Assembly: GCA_036785325.1 (NCBI GenBank) | Contig: JAXIVH010000010.1 | Coordinates: forward strand, 4,957,198 to 5,021,197 | DNA: 64,000 nucleotides | Direction: 5' to 3' | From: Urophycis tenuis | Lineage: Eukaryota > Chordata > Actinopteri > Gadiformes > Phycidae | In this document: positions 10,341 through 23,094 of the stretch, in pieces | Layout of the letters: every line of letters starts with the position of its first letter | Position numbering within the stretch: the first letter of the stretch is position 1 | Translations under genes and position numbers: made by a program | Notes under the pieces: model-generated | Database searches by the model: none | Seen by the model: the letters and a program-made list of their open reading frames with translations, nothing else | What the model was told of the DNA's origin: nothing

Positions 10341-13179
10341 TATGTATATTTGATTGGGGTGGACAACGGTATTTAGCATATGTTAAACACATTCAACGGA
10401 AGGTCAGATTTTCAAAATATTACTTGGGTGTAATGTGTTCATCAGCTATTAGAGGCTTTGACAATATCTCTACTGGTTGACTTGCCTGCCTCTATATGTA
10501 ACACTCCTTCATCGCTCCTCACTCATTTCTGACCTATCAGGGCGTCTCTTCGCTGATTAGTTTGGGGGAATCCATCTTGGCTCTCAATCTCATACCCACA
10601 GTGGGCTCATCATGGCTCCTCACCACACAGGTAAAACCACCACTCCTCAGTGATAAGAGACATTTTGGGTCGGAGTTCTGTTTATTTTTCAAAATCTGAC
10701 TCTCTTCTGCTCTTTTCTCTGTATAGCTCTCAAATCTTACTCACGGCGAGAAAATCGGTTTGGTTTTTTTTTTTGCGTGTCTTCTGAGGAAGTAAACACA
10801 TATCAAGGCAATACGTTGCTTGAATCTGTGTCACGACCATGCCCCGTTGAAGACAGGGAGGGGCGACCGTGGCTTGGCGGTGCCAGTCAGCCATGTTAAT
10901 TGACACCATTACAGGCCGGTCAGTCCCCTCCTGGTCTCACAAGAGGCCGAGGGATAATTGGACACTTCCATTAGCGCTGTTGCTAAGCACGAAGCGCAAA
11001 CCGCGACCTGCTGTCAAAACAGAGCGAACCCAGACCTAGCTTTAACGAACGGATTCGGTCTAAGCTAGACGTAAACAACAAAAAAAAAAAAAAACGGAGA
11101 GGAGAACGGTAAAGGAAACGGCACCAATCGGACGAGAGAGGTAGGCGAGGAGGGTTGTCACTGTGTGGGTGAACTCATGTCTCGGCGCTTTCGACTGCTC
11201 GCTCGAACGCTTTCTGTGCACGCACTTTAACACCCAAAGCCAGGGCGAATTTTCCAATGGAAAACCATAACGTATGTACAATTAACTGTGTATGAACATG
11301 AACAGAACGCGCACACGTGCCCACAGCACATATACTTTCGGCCTACTGCCTCTATGTGTGATATTTATCTATTGTTTTGTTAAAATTGACCATGGCGCTA
11401 ATTTACAATAGAAATGTGGAGCCTGGACATTTTCTGCCGACATCGGTGATGTCGCCCGACTGATTTGGAAGTGATGGCGAATACGCGCCCTGCCGAAGCC
11501 CTCAAGATTGAACTAGCCTGTCCGCTATCAATAAGAGCTTCTTTCCCTTGGTTTCTTCGGGTGATTCTGACCGCGATTGTGCATCTCCACGGGCGGTCCA
11601 ATGGGCCATGGGTCCCTGGGTTCAAACGGCTGCCGTCCCTGCCGTCAGATGTCCTGTCAAAGTTACAGCCACAATCTGGGGCTCTCCTGAACCGTGAAAG
11701 GGGAACATTTTTGAATAACTGTATAATCTGGGATGCCACTCGCCACTCGACAGCCGGGAGCGTTTCCTTTGATTTGCATGGTTGTGCATTTGAAGTGTAT
11801 ACGTTTTTTTTTTTTTTTTTCTTCTGTGCGCCACTATATAAGGCCCTACTCGTTTCACTATAGGCTTCACGTTTGAAGAAATAACTGATTACAAGGCTCA
11901 AAGACCATGGCAGAGGGGATGCCTTCTGCAGAACCCCAGCTGGGTCGAGGGGTTGGCGATTTGGTCGAACTGAGGTAGGATTAAAGCCTACAATTGTTAT
12001 TTGTCACAATGAGTTCCTTCCAGATCCATGCGCTGTTCCGTGGTGCGAATGGACCATGTGTGTAGTCTATCCCAACGGTCAGTGTGTTCAACAACACAAA
12101 TCGTTCCAGGTTTTTTCCGCGTATCGCCCATGTGCATTTTTTAGAAATGAGAAATGATTTGCAACGAAGGAAATATCTATTTCTACTTCATGCAATATGT
12201 GAGTTCAAATTGCAGGTGCTGAAGTGCACCCACACAAAAAAAACGGTCTCACGCACACCGCTCAATCATTCAAGCTGTGGCACACAGAAAGAAATCTTGC
12301 AGAGACTGCAAAAGGAGCAAGTCGAGTTTAGCCTGTATTGAACCCAGAAAACAATCAAACAAACCTGGAGACGTCGCACATCCAGTGTCGGCCCATAGAG
12401 TCCCAGCACAATCAACACCAACGTTTCAACCCTGACCAATGTCGGGCCACTACACAAAACGGCACGCAAACCCTCCGCGTCCAGCGACAAAAAAAAAAAC
12501 CCGGACTTGTCACACACACATGGCTGTTTGACAGGCTCAAAGTAGACTAAAAGTGAAACGAGATGAAGATATCAAAGCACAATGGTGAAGTATGCCCATT
12601 AGCCACATAGGATGGTGTGTGGAAGTAGCCTGTGGACTAGGCAATTGTGTAAAGTTGGACACAGATTGAGGTTATGAATGCACCTGAATCATCTTGTGGG
12701 TATCCACATCTCGCCAAACAACTATTAGTAACTATGCCTGTTATTATAAGCTGTAAAGGTAAACCGACTGCAGCCTGTTATATCCAACATTTGTATGCTG
12801 TTATTATTAGAATTGTCATATTGCAATAATCTAGAAGTATGGCCTATGCAATGAGTCAACCGACTGATTTATTAACATTTCGCAGCAGTAGCGTTGTTAA
12901 AGTAAAAACTTGTCTGGACGCATTGCGCGGAATATCATCCAAATACGGTGCCATTATTCCACGTCTTGCGTTTCTGTTTTATTCGTTTTTTTTTTTTTTT
13001 TACAGGATAGTAGCCTATACCAAGATGTGTAAGTAATAATCTGACAGAAAAGTAAGTGATGATTGTAAACTACGCCTTTATCGCAATCCAAGTAGGCCTA
13101 TAATACCCAATTGCCCATAAGTAGACTTTAGTTGTGTAAAAAAATCAATTAAAAAAAAGACCAACCACATCCAACTCAC

Positions 13180-13258
13180 CTTGATTCCCGAGACTCGAAT
13201 GTGCGAAGAAAATCCCAACGCAGAGCGAAACAAGGACGCAGACTTTGGCAAGACGCAT
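13180..13258 (-). CDS. epha6: epha6 coding exon 1 (signal peptide), 5' end of an Eph receptor gene
   Basis: Read on the minus strand, the ATG at 13258 opens 26 codons plus one base. The first 20 residues are MRLAKVCVLVSLCVGIFFAH and the exon ends in LGNQ, followed by the donor G|gtgagt. A short basic N-end, a hydrophobic core and small residues near the end make a typical secretory signal peptide, as expected for a receptor tyrosine kinase that enters the ER. An in-frame TAA lies six codons upstream, so this is the first usable in-frame ATG, with a G at -3. The split codon G|TG joins exon 2 in phase and gives NQVVLLD, the same junction I recall for vertebrate EPHA6. Signal sequences diverge fast, so exon 1 rests on splice phase, the LGNQ junction and position 5.75 kb upstream of exon 2. 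It carries no Eph motif of its own. Confidence 0.83.
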
Positions 13259-13272
13259 GTCTGCGGCGACAT
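13180..13272 (-). other. Overlapping upstream ORF in the epha6 leader (exon 1 part)
   Basis: An ATG at 13272, 14 nt upstream of the presumed epha6 start, is in another frame. It runs through all of exon 1 as 31 whole codons. After splicing it adds 8 codons in exon 2 and stops at TGA (7399-7401), for 39 codons in total. Its -3 base is T, so initiation context is weak, while the main ATG has G at -3. It overlaps the true start, so ribosomes using it would bypass receptor translation. Such overlapping uORFs are a known way to damp expression. The role here is inference. Confidence 0.45.
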
Positions 13273-13620
13273 CCAGTTAGTTTCGGTACGAGCGGTTCGG
13301 TCCGAGCTGGAAACCGTGGGTCGACGGGGGCCGGCGAATCCAACAGTGCTGCTCACCGAGTCGCTTCTCGTCCGACCTTATATTTGGCATCTGCAAGTCC
13401 CCCCAACACGCCGCGGAACAAGGGGACGAAACAAGGCTTTCCCCGGTGCTGCTGCTGCTGCTGCCGCTGCTGCCCGCGGGACAAGAGCGCATCGGCCAAG
13501 TATCCGAAATGAGAATAAGAATAAGAAGAAGAATAATAAGAAGACCGCAGAAAGTCTCGCCGGCGTATTGTTCGAGTTACCTGCGACATGCACACATGTC
13601 TACGCCAACGGCTTTATACG
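13259..13620 (-). promoter_or_regulatory. Likely epha6 5' UTR and promoter-proximal DNA
   Basis: The 360 bp upstream of the epha6 ATG are richer in CpG than the surroundings. They hold a short GCA/CAG-type triplet run (13447-13472) and two TATA-like sequences on the minus strand: TATAAA at 13618-13613, and an AATATAAGG-like site around 13380. Either could set a start site, giving a leader of roughly 330 or 90 nt. No transcript evidence is available and a non-coding first exon further upstream cannot be excluded. Confidence 0.4.
13447..13472. repeat. Short (CTG)n/(CCG) tract in the epha6 leader region
   Basis: About five CTG units followed by CCGCTGCTGCC. On the transcribed strand it reads (GCA)n, within the presumed 5' UTR or proximal promoter. 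Confidence 0.8.
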
Positions 13621-13910
13621 ATTAAAACAACTTTGAAGTAGGCCTACTAAAGATTACTGAAGTGTAGATTTTTGGATCCTTTTTTTCTTTTTTTTTACAA
13701 AAAGACTCCGGGCGGATTGGAGTTGAGTCTGACAGTGCGCTCCCCCACTGCAGCATCGTAGATCGGGAGCGAGGAGAGAATCCGAGGGAACGGGGAGGAG
13801 GGGGGGAGAGCGCAGAGATGTGGCAGCAGCGGTTGCAAACGGTGCACATCTGTGTTTGATGCTCGGCACTAGAGGGGGTTAGCTGACAACACAATGGCGT
13901 GCGTGCACGG

Positions 13911-14003
<93 letters not shown>

Positions 14004-14072
14004 TGCGTGCGTGCGTGTGTGTGTGTGCGTGTGCGTGTGTGTGTATGTGTGTGTGTGTGTATGTGTGTGTGC
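13911..14072. repeat. (GA)n followed by (TG)n
   Basis: About 42 GA units (13915-13998), then TGCGTG/TG repeats to about 14070. It lies some 650 bp upstream of the epha6 ATG, where it reads (CA)n-(CT)n on the gene strand. Confidence 0.95.
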
Positions 14073-14099
14073 TTGAGTGAGTGAGCGAGAGTGACTTGT

Positions 14100-14552
14100 G
14101 CGCTTTCCACACCCATCAATTTGTGTGACATTCGGATTGAATTATTGTTGCTCCTTTTTTGATTCGTGTTAATTTCAGGAAAATCAGGCTTTGCCAACTT
14201 TGACTGTTAGGAAATGATGGATTAGCCTTATTCCAAAGGGGTAGAGGTTTATGGTCCTCTGAGTTAAACATATAATATATATATATATAGTCGTTAAATT
14301 AAATACAAACAGTGCATTTGTTAAATATTGACTTGCCTCAGATCAAGGGTATTGAGCAGCAACAGACATTGTCTTGGAGGTGGACTTCTAAGTGGAAGGC
14401 CAACAGACAAGGCATTGTTGCCAAGCTTCCCAATGTCAGCCAATATTAGGGAAGGTCTTGTTCTCATCTCCACGGACATCTCACAGTTGGTACGTCAAGG
14501 CCCCCCCCCCCTCCTCACTCCAATTCCCTTTACATACACTCAGAGGTGCATG
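14100..14552. other. Unique intergenic stretch upstream of epha6
   Basis: Mixed-composition sequence with a short (TA)n at 14269-14289 and a C10 run near 14503. No coding or known element recognised. Confidence 0.5.
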
Positions 14553-14555
14553 CAC

Positions 14556-14925
<370 letters not shown>

Positions 14926-15177
14926 ACCGACCCTTCTAAACAAAGCAAAGCTGCCACAGCGAGATCTAGTCAAACAGGGGCACAGCAATAGCCGCCTGTC
15001 AGCAGGGGGAGAAGTAAATACATCAGCATCAAACACAGTCACAAGCACTTAGTTCCCAGCCAATCGCCAAACAATGGAGAGAGGCTGCCAAACAACTTTG
15101 CGATCTCATGATGTATGTGGTCATACTGTATAATGCGGCGGGGCAAACGCCGGAGCCGTCGCGCGCGTTGATCCAAG

Positions 15178-15178
<1 letters not shown>

Positions 15179-15209
<31 letters not shown>
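15179..15209. repeat. (GA)n tract
   Basis: About 15 GA units following a CpG-rich segment (15137-15178). Confidence 0.9.
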
Positions 15210-15213
<4 letters not shown>

Positions 15214-17208
15214 CTGTGCACAGCGGCAGAAATGGACCCAGCTATTAATGTCAGGGCAGATGTATTGCACTATCAAGTAAAAGTCTAAAAGTATAAAGTA
15301 TAACGCACAGATAAATGTTACGGCGCTTTACAGCACATAAAAAGGCTTTTGAGTTGTATTGCTCGACGCCAGTAACACGGTCTCTATTGGGCCCATGGCG
15401 GGCTGCGTGGCTGACCCGCGGAGGGACATGGGTCCAAGTGTGGCTCTGGCTGGGCCTCACTCGTTCTGCATGCCTCCAACACGACAGGAGAATCCCATGT
15501 TAAGTGTGCCCGAGAAACATCAACTCTCAGGCGTCTGGGTGGGTTTTTGCCCGAGCGATGAAAGATTGACATTCCTCTGAGATGTAGACATACAGTCCCA
15601 TCGGTGGAGGGTATTTGCATACAGGATGGAAGATTACTGTTTCGTCCTATTTTATGGAAGTACAAGATTCCTGGGGGAATACAATTGGCTTTTTTTTGGC
15701 AGGACACCATGGCAAAACACGTTTTTTTTCCCATTCCAATATGATGATAAATGCGCCATGGCAACTGGAGTTGTGTTTTCGCTATGTTTTCAGGCTATAC
15801 ACCTCGACTAAACGGTTTAAAAATCTAAAATAACCTAACTTTGTGCAGCGAGTAATATTGCTTATTCCTATTATTGGCTGTCCTAAACCAGACTCATGAG
15901 GCCGTCCATATATTCAAGTCTGCGTTTCAGAATGAATATCAGTCTGGCCTTGGCCGGGCGGCAATTGATTTTCACATATGGGTGCAGCCTTACTTTGTGA
16001 AAAAAAACCCAGACAAAACTCCAACCAATGAGAATGAATGACGAAGTGACGGTCTCGCGCTCTTCGTTCTCGTCGAATACGGTCAGAAGTAGAATTAGTA
16101 AAATCAATAAGCAAATGAAAACAACTCAATATTCTCCACTGACAAAAGTGTGTGCGCGTGTTTCAGTTCCTCTCCTAACATTGTCAGTATTTCATTTTAA
16201 ATGTTTTTTTGGGGGGGATTTTCTCCGTTGACGGCTCCCCTTTTCCTCGAGGGCTGTGGTTGTTTTTGAAATGTTGGCGGACGGGCGGTGAACGCCTCCC
16301 CTCGCTTTACGGAAGAGGCTTTCCAAGCTTATCAGGCTGGGAGGCCAGACTGATCTACAGAGAGAGAAACGCAACGCCCCATTCTGTTTCTCTCTCTGCG
16401 TTTCTTTGTTTTTTTTTTTTTCCCACCAGATCAGGACGATCTCACGAGGCTACTTAACAAAAAAAGCCGTAGTGGATGAGTCAGAACAGGCAAACAGACA
16501 AACAAGAAAGAAAACAGTTTTTTAATGAAAACCCTTTTCGCCAAAAGTGCACAACTCTGCCGTCTGCGGGAATGGCGGATGTGACCTGGCACGATAATCA
16601 TGCTATCGTATCGACACGTGATGCTAGTTGCTAGGATGACAAGCATAACCTCACCGAGCCCGCCCCCCCCCATCACCGGCATTACCTCAGCTGAGGCCAC
16701 GCCTGACAATGATTTGGTGTCTCCGGCTGTAATGGCGATCAATGGGGTGTGAGGGTATGTAGACGAAAAAAAAAAAAAACCTCACTGAAATATGGTGTAT
16801 CTCTGTCTGGGGGAGGGAGAAGCCAACTGTCCGTCTGTAATGGCCACTGTGAAAGAGCTTGAACAAGACCGCATCAGCACTACTGACAGCCACAATGAGA
16901 CTTTATGGATTGAACGGGCTCAGACGATGTCCTGTGTGCGGTGATTTAAGCGCAGTCGACGTTTATGTTGAGCAAGACTATCGCGTGGTGGGAAGCCCCT
17001 AACTTACTTTCACCGTCATGTAACCGAACCCTGACACTGGTTTCATCTGTCTCTTCATCACACCGAGATTGTGAGAATTAAAATCTCCAATGAAGTGTCA
17101 GAAATGTAACGTTTTTTTTTTTTTACATGACAATTAAGTAAACGTGTATGTTTACAATATCAGTATTTTTACAGGTTATAGCTGACATCTGTAAACATAC
17201 GGATATTG
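15210..17208. other. Intergenic stretch, no gene recognised
   Basis: Unique sequence with only short homopolymers (T12 at 16409, A14 at 16765, T12 at 17113). Open frames here are short and lack known domains or splice context. The part at 16000-16180 is AT-balanced with CCAAT-like motifs, but no promoter can be argued. Confidence 0.5.
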
Positions 17209-17251
17209 ACACACACACACACGCACAGACACACACACACACACGCACACA

Positions 17252-17287
<36 letters not shown>
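17209..17287. repeat. (CA)n array
   Basis: CA repeats with ACGCACAGAC variants. Confidence 0.95.
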
Positions 17288-17289
<2 letters not shown>

Positions 17290-17402
17290 GTGCTTCACGT
17301 AAAAGAGACACGTTTGCAGCATCGCTTCTAGAACGAGGCTTATATTGGCTATACTTCACACAGCACTCCTGATGCACGTTTAAGCTTCATACCACTTGAA
17401 TT

Positions 17403-18360
17403 CCCCCCCCCCCCCCCCAACCGAGGCGAGAGCAGAAACATTTGGGGCCACATTAAGCACTTCCTGGGACTATTGTCGCTATCTGGCTATTTAATTTGTT
17501 ACAGATACCTTTGTAAGTGCTCGCCTCCCATCCCACACGATTGAACCACTTCCATTCCTCACGTCTGCTGCCCATCTCCCCGGGTGTGTAATGAGGCATG
17601 GGCCCTAATCTGGACGGCCGTGGCGCCCGAGAGCCAGAAGAGCAAATACAGAGTTCTGTTCATTAGGCCTTAGGGTCCGTGAAGTGGTAACGACAGCTGT
17701 TAAAGGAACCTGCAGCCACCGTTTAAAGGCGAGGGGAAATAACACAGATACTAGACCTGGTTCCCGGGCGCACGCAATTCCACAGGCTGACACTGAATAG
17801 TTTTTCATCGCGCGCATTTCCTCCCTACTGCATTTGAGCAATTTAGGTGAGATTGTTTCTCATTAACCTTGGATGTTTATGGCTGATGATTTTAGTCATT
17901 GTAACGTCTCGCGGGGGCCGTCCATCAGTCAGCCATCTTTACTCAGCCCTCCTCCGCCTTACACTTCCCAGTTCCCCTCCACGCCCTGTTCGGGGGGGGG
18001 GGTCGTCTGTTGTCACGCTCGTTGTGTCAAAGCATCCTGGCGCGCTGGTCGTCCACCGTTTCTATCGCACATTTATATTTTTTTCAATGCCTGCAAAATA
18101 ACAAGGGCAATAAACTGCCCCTGAGTGTTGCATGAACATTACTCTCGGGCTCCAACATGCAGGATGAAGTGGCCGTTACAGAGAGACACGCGCGCACATC
18201 GAGTATGTAGAGTGAAGTCAGTGACCCGATGTAGCCGCGCACACCAAGTGCCGACATGTTGCCCAAATTGTTCCCATTCTTCACACTCTCTGCATTCTGT
18301 CAGCCGCCATTCTGAAGTGAATTTCAGGGTTCTCCTGTATACTCCCCCCCCCCCCCCCGC
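17403..18360. other. C16 tract and unique stretch, possible regulatory DNA
   Basis: A C16 run (17403-17418) is followed by about 570 bp of non-repetitive sequence containing GGCCATTA/CATTAGGCC-type and TTTAAAG motifs. It resembles conserved non-coding DNA in complexity, but conservation cannot be tested here. A G11 run near 17992 and a C14 run near 18344 follow. Confidence 0.25.
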
Positions 18361-18619
18361 CCAGCCTGTCTCTCCCAATAATTGATCTATAGAGCCAAAG
18401 ATTACTGGAAGGATAAAGATTGCCAGAAAGCGTTTGAATAAATGGGCCGTGCACGTAAAGGAACAAAAAACTCTGACACAGTTCTGATCGCCCGGGAGAT
18501 TCTCTGTGGAGTTTAGAGGCAGCTATCCATCTCCATTAAATCAATACTCGAGGGGATTTCAACAATGACATGGAATAATCTAGTCTCTGTTACAGAAAGG
18601 TGTGTGAGCCTGCCTGTGT

Positions 18620-18751
<132 letters not shown>

Positions 18752-19699
18752 CCTTGGTGGCATACAACCCCCACTTATTTGCATATCCTTGCCAGTGTCA
18801 GCATGTGTGTTTACTTGTGTGTTGAGACACAAACCTTGCTAATAGTTGGCTAATGGTGCTGCGGGCGGCTGTCTGCGGGCTCCTGTTCCACTGTGCACCA
18901 GCAGCTCTGCTTCTATATAGCAATTCAGCTAACAATTGAGATGCACGCCATATTTAATAGAGATAGCGGTGACTAGAGATTACAACCACCACTTATGTCA
19001 TTCATGTTAGTTATTCTATTTTAAAACAACAAACAAATATTGTTATTCTTTCCCTTTCACAAATATTCACACTTTTAAGAACCAGTTCAGAAATCCCCCT
19101 CAGCGCCGAAAGGTATAATTTTTTTTTTTTTGCTTTGATGTTGTTCTCAGACGTTCCTCGCTTTCACACTTTCCCTGAACGAATCTCAGCCATTTTTTTT
19201 TCTCGTGGTGTTGTTTTTTGCCAAACATTGTGAAACATTTAAACGGTTTACCATCTTCATAACAGAAGTATTGTGGAATAAGGACATCAAAGCAAACAAA
19301 TCAAGCTTCGTTTAAAAGGTTATTTTTTTTAAGTGTTCTCTGCATCGTAGAGCGGTCCAGACGTCTTCCATTGATTAAATTGTTAAATTAACGTATTTGA
19401 TGAATATAGCTGCCGTAGTAGTGCACCAAGAGGGGCCATGGTTGAAACAGGGTGACTTTGAATTGTGATTGAATTACATTAATATACAGTCACAGCAATG
19501 GCAACACAAACACGGCTGGGGTGGTGAATTCTGGTCGGCTCCCTGCATGGGGGGGGGGAGCTCATGCAAGATGATTTCATTATTCAGCTTTTTATTTCCC
19601 ATTTCAAATCCCCTCACTCACACCACGTTGTGCCGGGAAGTCCTTTCATGTGTTGATTGAAGCAGAGAGACTTTTGTGTTCAAACTAAATGGGACTTCT

Positions 19700-19702
<3 letters not shown>
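18752..19702. other. Intergenic stretch, no gene recognised
   Basis: Unique, AT-leaning, with several T8-T12 runs (19125, 19191, 19323). Nothing recognisable. Confidence 0.5.

Positions 19703-19767
<65 letters not shown>
19703..19767. repeat. Pure (CA)n array
   Basis: About 32 uninterrupted CA units. Confidence 0.97.
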
Positions 19768-20997
19768 CTCCTCATTCAATCTCTCCAGGAACTATGTGTC
19801 ACGATAGCTACGTTTGACACAAGATGATTATAGAACCAGAGATTGACACACTTTGAACAACTTTATGGCCGCAAAGCTTCACTTCCAGGCTCTGGAAGAT
19901 GTTTCGTTTAGATATTTAGATGCCGGTTTGATTGAGTAAAATGTGTTGACGCTAAATTGTTACGGCTTTATTTCTAGCAAATGCGACTTCAGAACGCTGA
20001 CTCAACAACAACAAGTTTTTGGTTATTAATTGAATTTGACTTTATTCTTTGCTCTACCAAGCAAATATGTGCAATTACAGTCATGTTAAATGGATGGGAC
20101 ATGGATTAGCGGGGAGTCTACTGGTGAACACCATTTCCCAGAAGAAAGCGGTTGGTCTCACTATTTGGCGCCTATCACAATGTGTGTGTTTGTCAATGGA
20201 CACAGCCGTGGCCGTCACACTGACGCCAGCATGGGCGTTTATTTATTTGGGCAGCATTTATAGACAGTCGGGCGCAGATCCTCCACAGCGTCAGTGGTCA
20301 GACGGGCCAAACTTGAGAAGAAAAATGCAAGGCTTAATAAACCAATTAAATGACAGAAAGTCAGCGGCCTTTAAGCTTGCGAACCCAATTAGAATAAAAC
20401 CATACGTACAATATAAATATATATCTTGGGTTTATATTGGGTGATATACTGTCAGGTTAATTTAGTGTTTGAGTCAGTCTAAATCAAAATATAAGGAGAG
20501 AAAAATAATCCAATTCAGGGTTAATGCCAAGTGATCACTGCACCTTAAAAAGAAATACATTTTAAAATATTTTTTTTTGGATTTCATGGATAATCAAATA
20601 AAAGACCTTTTAGATTTTAGAGATGAAAATAAAATATAAAATACAAACATTTTAGAGTTGCAATCAAGGGTAGATGCTATGTATGCAATACAACACATAC
20701 ACAATAGTATAATATCCAAATATTATGATTATATGATTAAAATATAGATTATAAGATAAAAAAATACAGCAATCTCAAACATTAATAGATACATGAATAG
20801 AGTATTAACAAATTCATAAGAATAAATAGTAAATAAATATACCACGTGAACACAACGAAAAATTCAATGTGCTTTTAAAAAGGACACCAACGAAACAACT
20901 TAGCAATTTCATTCAACTGATCTTACCTCGATTCTTCTGTAGTAAATGTGGACTGGAAACGATCTCTTTACTACACTGTAATAATGATAGCGATGAT
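19768..20997. other. Intergenic stretch; 20180-20410 is a candidate regulatory block
   Basis: 20180-20410 is complex sequence with GGCGTTTATTTATTTGGG, CTTAATAAACCAATTAAATG and AATTAG motifs of homeodomain-site type. The following 20450-20870 is strongly AT-rich. No coding seen. Regulatory function is inference only. Confidence 0.25.
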
Positions 20998-21048
20998 AAC
21001 AATAATAATAATAATATTAATATTAATAATAATAATATATCATTAGTA
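20998..21048. repeat. (AAT)n tract
   Basis: AAT repeats with ATT reversals, about 50 bp. Confidence 0.9.
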
Positions 21049-21418
21049 TATATAATAACAGTAATTCGTAGTAACACTTTAAAAGCAGACTGTTGTTTCC
21101 TTTAGCATGCCTTGCGCTATTGGATAAAAGTTTCTCTTTTTTTCTCCTGCGCAGTGTCTGAACAAGACTGAATAATTACTCTGCACTGTTTTCCTCTGGT
21201 TATTATTATAACGGTAGCAGACGCGGTAATTGCAGTCTTTTAGTTGTGTGTGTGTATGGGGGCGGGGAGTTCACGTAGACATGTATGACCGTCCGGGAAG
21301 CCACTGTCTTATTAAATACATCCTCGCTTCCTCACTTCCTCTGTGCCAGGGCTTTACTGCAGCTGTGTCACCTTAATCACCCTGACACAGCACTGCATAC
21401 AACCACCACCAACCTCCG

Positions 21419-21457
21419 ATACACACACACACACACACGCCCGCATACACTCACACA

Positions 21458-21501
<44 letters not shown>

Positions 21502-21551
21502 TGCATACACTCACACAAACACACACACATTCATGCATACACATACACACA

Positions 21552-21598
<47 letters not shown>

Positions 21599-21612
21599 AC
21601 ACGTGCACACAG
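21419..21612. repeat. Compound (CA)n array
   Basis: CA repeats interspersed with GCATACACTCACACA motifs, near 21444 and 21501. Confidence 0.95.
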
Positions 21613-22507
21613 ACACCCTGCCATGATATTTATTAAGAACCACAAACAACACATTTATTTTTGCCAAACTGATACTGTTCGTTGTCTTTGGTCTGGGCAG
21701 TAAGACCTATGAATGTTCTGCTCTTCAAAGGCCTTCATCCGGAGCTAATTTTAAAACAAGAGCGTGAATCCATACTTTATTTAACAGATAACAAAAAAGA
21801 CATGCTAATTTACTGCTATTATGCTATTTTGCATCTGAAGTGGACATTTACAAAACGCCTGCCAATTTAAGTTAATATGCAAACATGACCTTTAGTTTTG
21901 AGTACATGCATTATTACAGAGCTCTGCTGAAGGGTTACAAAGGGAATAGATTTTTGATGTGAAGCATTCCATTTTTTAACACACCTCAACACACTTATCC
22001 CTCAAATGTATTGAGGGATAGAGTATACGTATTTACCCATCAATATTCATTAATCTAGCTAAGCAAAAGCACGCCACGCTTCAGTCTACAGTTTTGGAAT
22101 CCACCGGGAAAGGAACATTTGCGCGAAGTATGAGCACAAGCTAACGACAACTTAGCTGCACAACGAGTACGTCAGAATCCGGCAGATGTAGCGCTCACCG
22201 ACGGTAAAAGAGTCAGAACAGCTGTTTGCTCGTTATACTTGTTATACTGTATATTGTTTATGCGCATTACATCCAACTGGTTTGTGTTACGTTTATGGGG
22301 CTGTGTGTGTGTGTGTGTCGCCTGCCTGCCAGTGTTTTCAACGGGCGTGTTAAAGACCCCCCCACCACTGACGTTGACCTGGGCAGTGAGTGACCGCTGC
22401 AATAAAAGCCCCCCCCCCGGGTAACAAAAAAAAAAAAAAACTACAAATACAAAAAAAAAACCTCCACTAATCCCCATTAACATGACGTTCCCATTATACT
22501 GTACCGT
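21613..22507. other. Intergenic stretch, AT-leaning, no gene recognised
   Basis: Contains a 10-bp-arm hairpin TATCCCTCAA/TTGAGGGATA (21996-22020), short TG (22300), a C11 run (22408) and two poly-A runs (22426, 22451). 21700-21900 is complex and ATTA-rich but otherwise unremarkable. Confidence 0.45.
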
Positions 22508-22602
22508 GTCCCTCAAGCCATCTTAACCATGTGCAACCAGGCTGTGGTGGGGAAACGCTGGCCGGCAGGTCATTCAGTCCTGCACTGTACAGTGGTGCAC
22601 AT
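22508..22602 (+). repeat. Dispersed duplicate, copy A
   Basis: About 95 bp aligning with 22994-23094 in the same orientation. Shared blocks include CCCTCA-GCCATCT, ACCAGGC, GGCAGGTCATT and ACAGTGGT. Divergence looks to be around 30%, so this is an old duplication or two copies of an unrecognised repeat. Confidence 0.55.
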
Positions 22603-22615
22603 ACTGTACATAGGC

Positions 22616-22870
<255 letters not shown>

Positions 22871-22993
22871 TTCAAAGAGTTACTCATAAAAGAAACACAA
22901 AGACCACGAAAAATAGAAAAAGTGCAAATTCTTCTACATATTCTATTGTCGTTTCAGATCCAATTGAAGTGATATTACCATTGTTCTCTACTG

Positions 22994-23094
22994 CTTCCCT
23001 CAGGCCATCTCTACCCAGTGAGACCAGGCCTGGTGCGACAGGCATGGCAGGTCATTTAGGGCCGCACAAAGTGGTCTCTACAGTGGTCTACATG
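22994..23094 (+). repeat. Dispersed duplicate, copy B
   Basis: Partner of 22508-22602, same orientation, about 490 bp downstream, with the TA/CA/CT array between them. Confidence 0.55.

Larger units (their letters stand above)
7426..13179 (-). other. epha6 intron 1 (5754 bp)
   Basis: The intron is bounded by gtgagt (13179 downward) and a pyrimidine tract with cag (ending 7426). It contains a CAGA array, a C/G homopolymer at 7625-7640 (16 bp), a 720-bp CAC/CAT array, a G20 tract at 9698-9717, a TG/GA array at 10196-10340, a 16-bp-arm hairpin at 9317-9353, and poly-A/T runs near 11080, 11806 and 12986. Two overlapping open frames at 11398-11901 and 11465-11863 lie on opposite strands and show no recognisable domain. 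I treat them as chance. The stretch at 10840-11050 is unique and mixed in composition, with no identified function. Confidence 0.8.

Noticed and set aside
11398..11901. Opposing 132- and 167-codon frames in intron 1
   Set aside because: They overlap on opposite strands, cross a T17 run and show no recognisable domain.
13911..14197. Leu-Ser/Arg-Glu frames next to the epha6 promoter (similar at 37251, 40816, 47797, 51355)
   Set aside because: They come from (GA)n or (CT)n repeats and change frame freely with repeat length.
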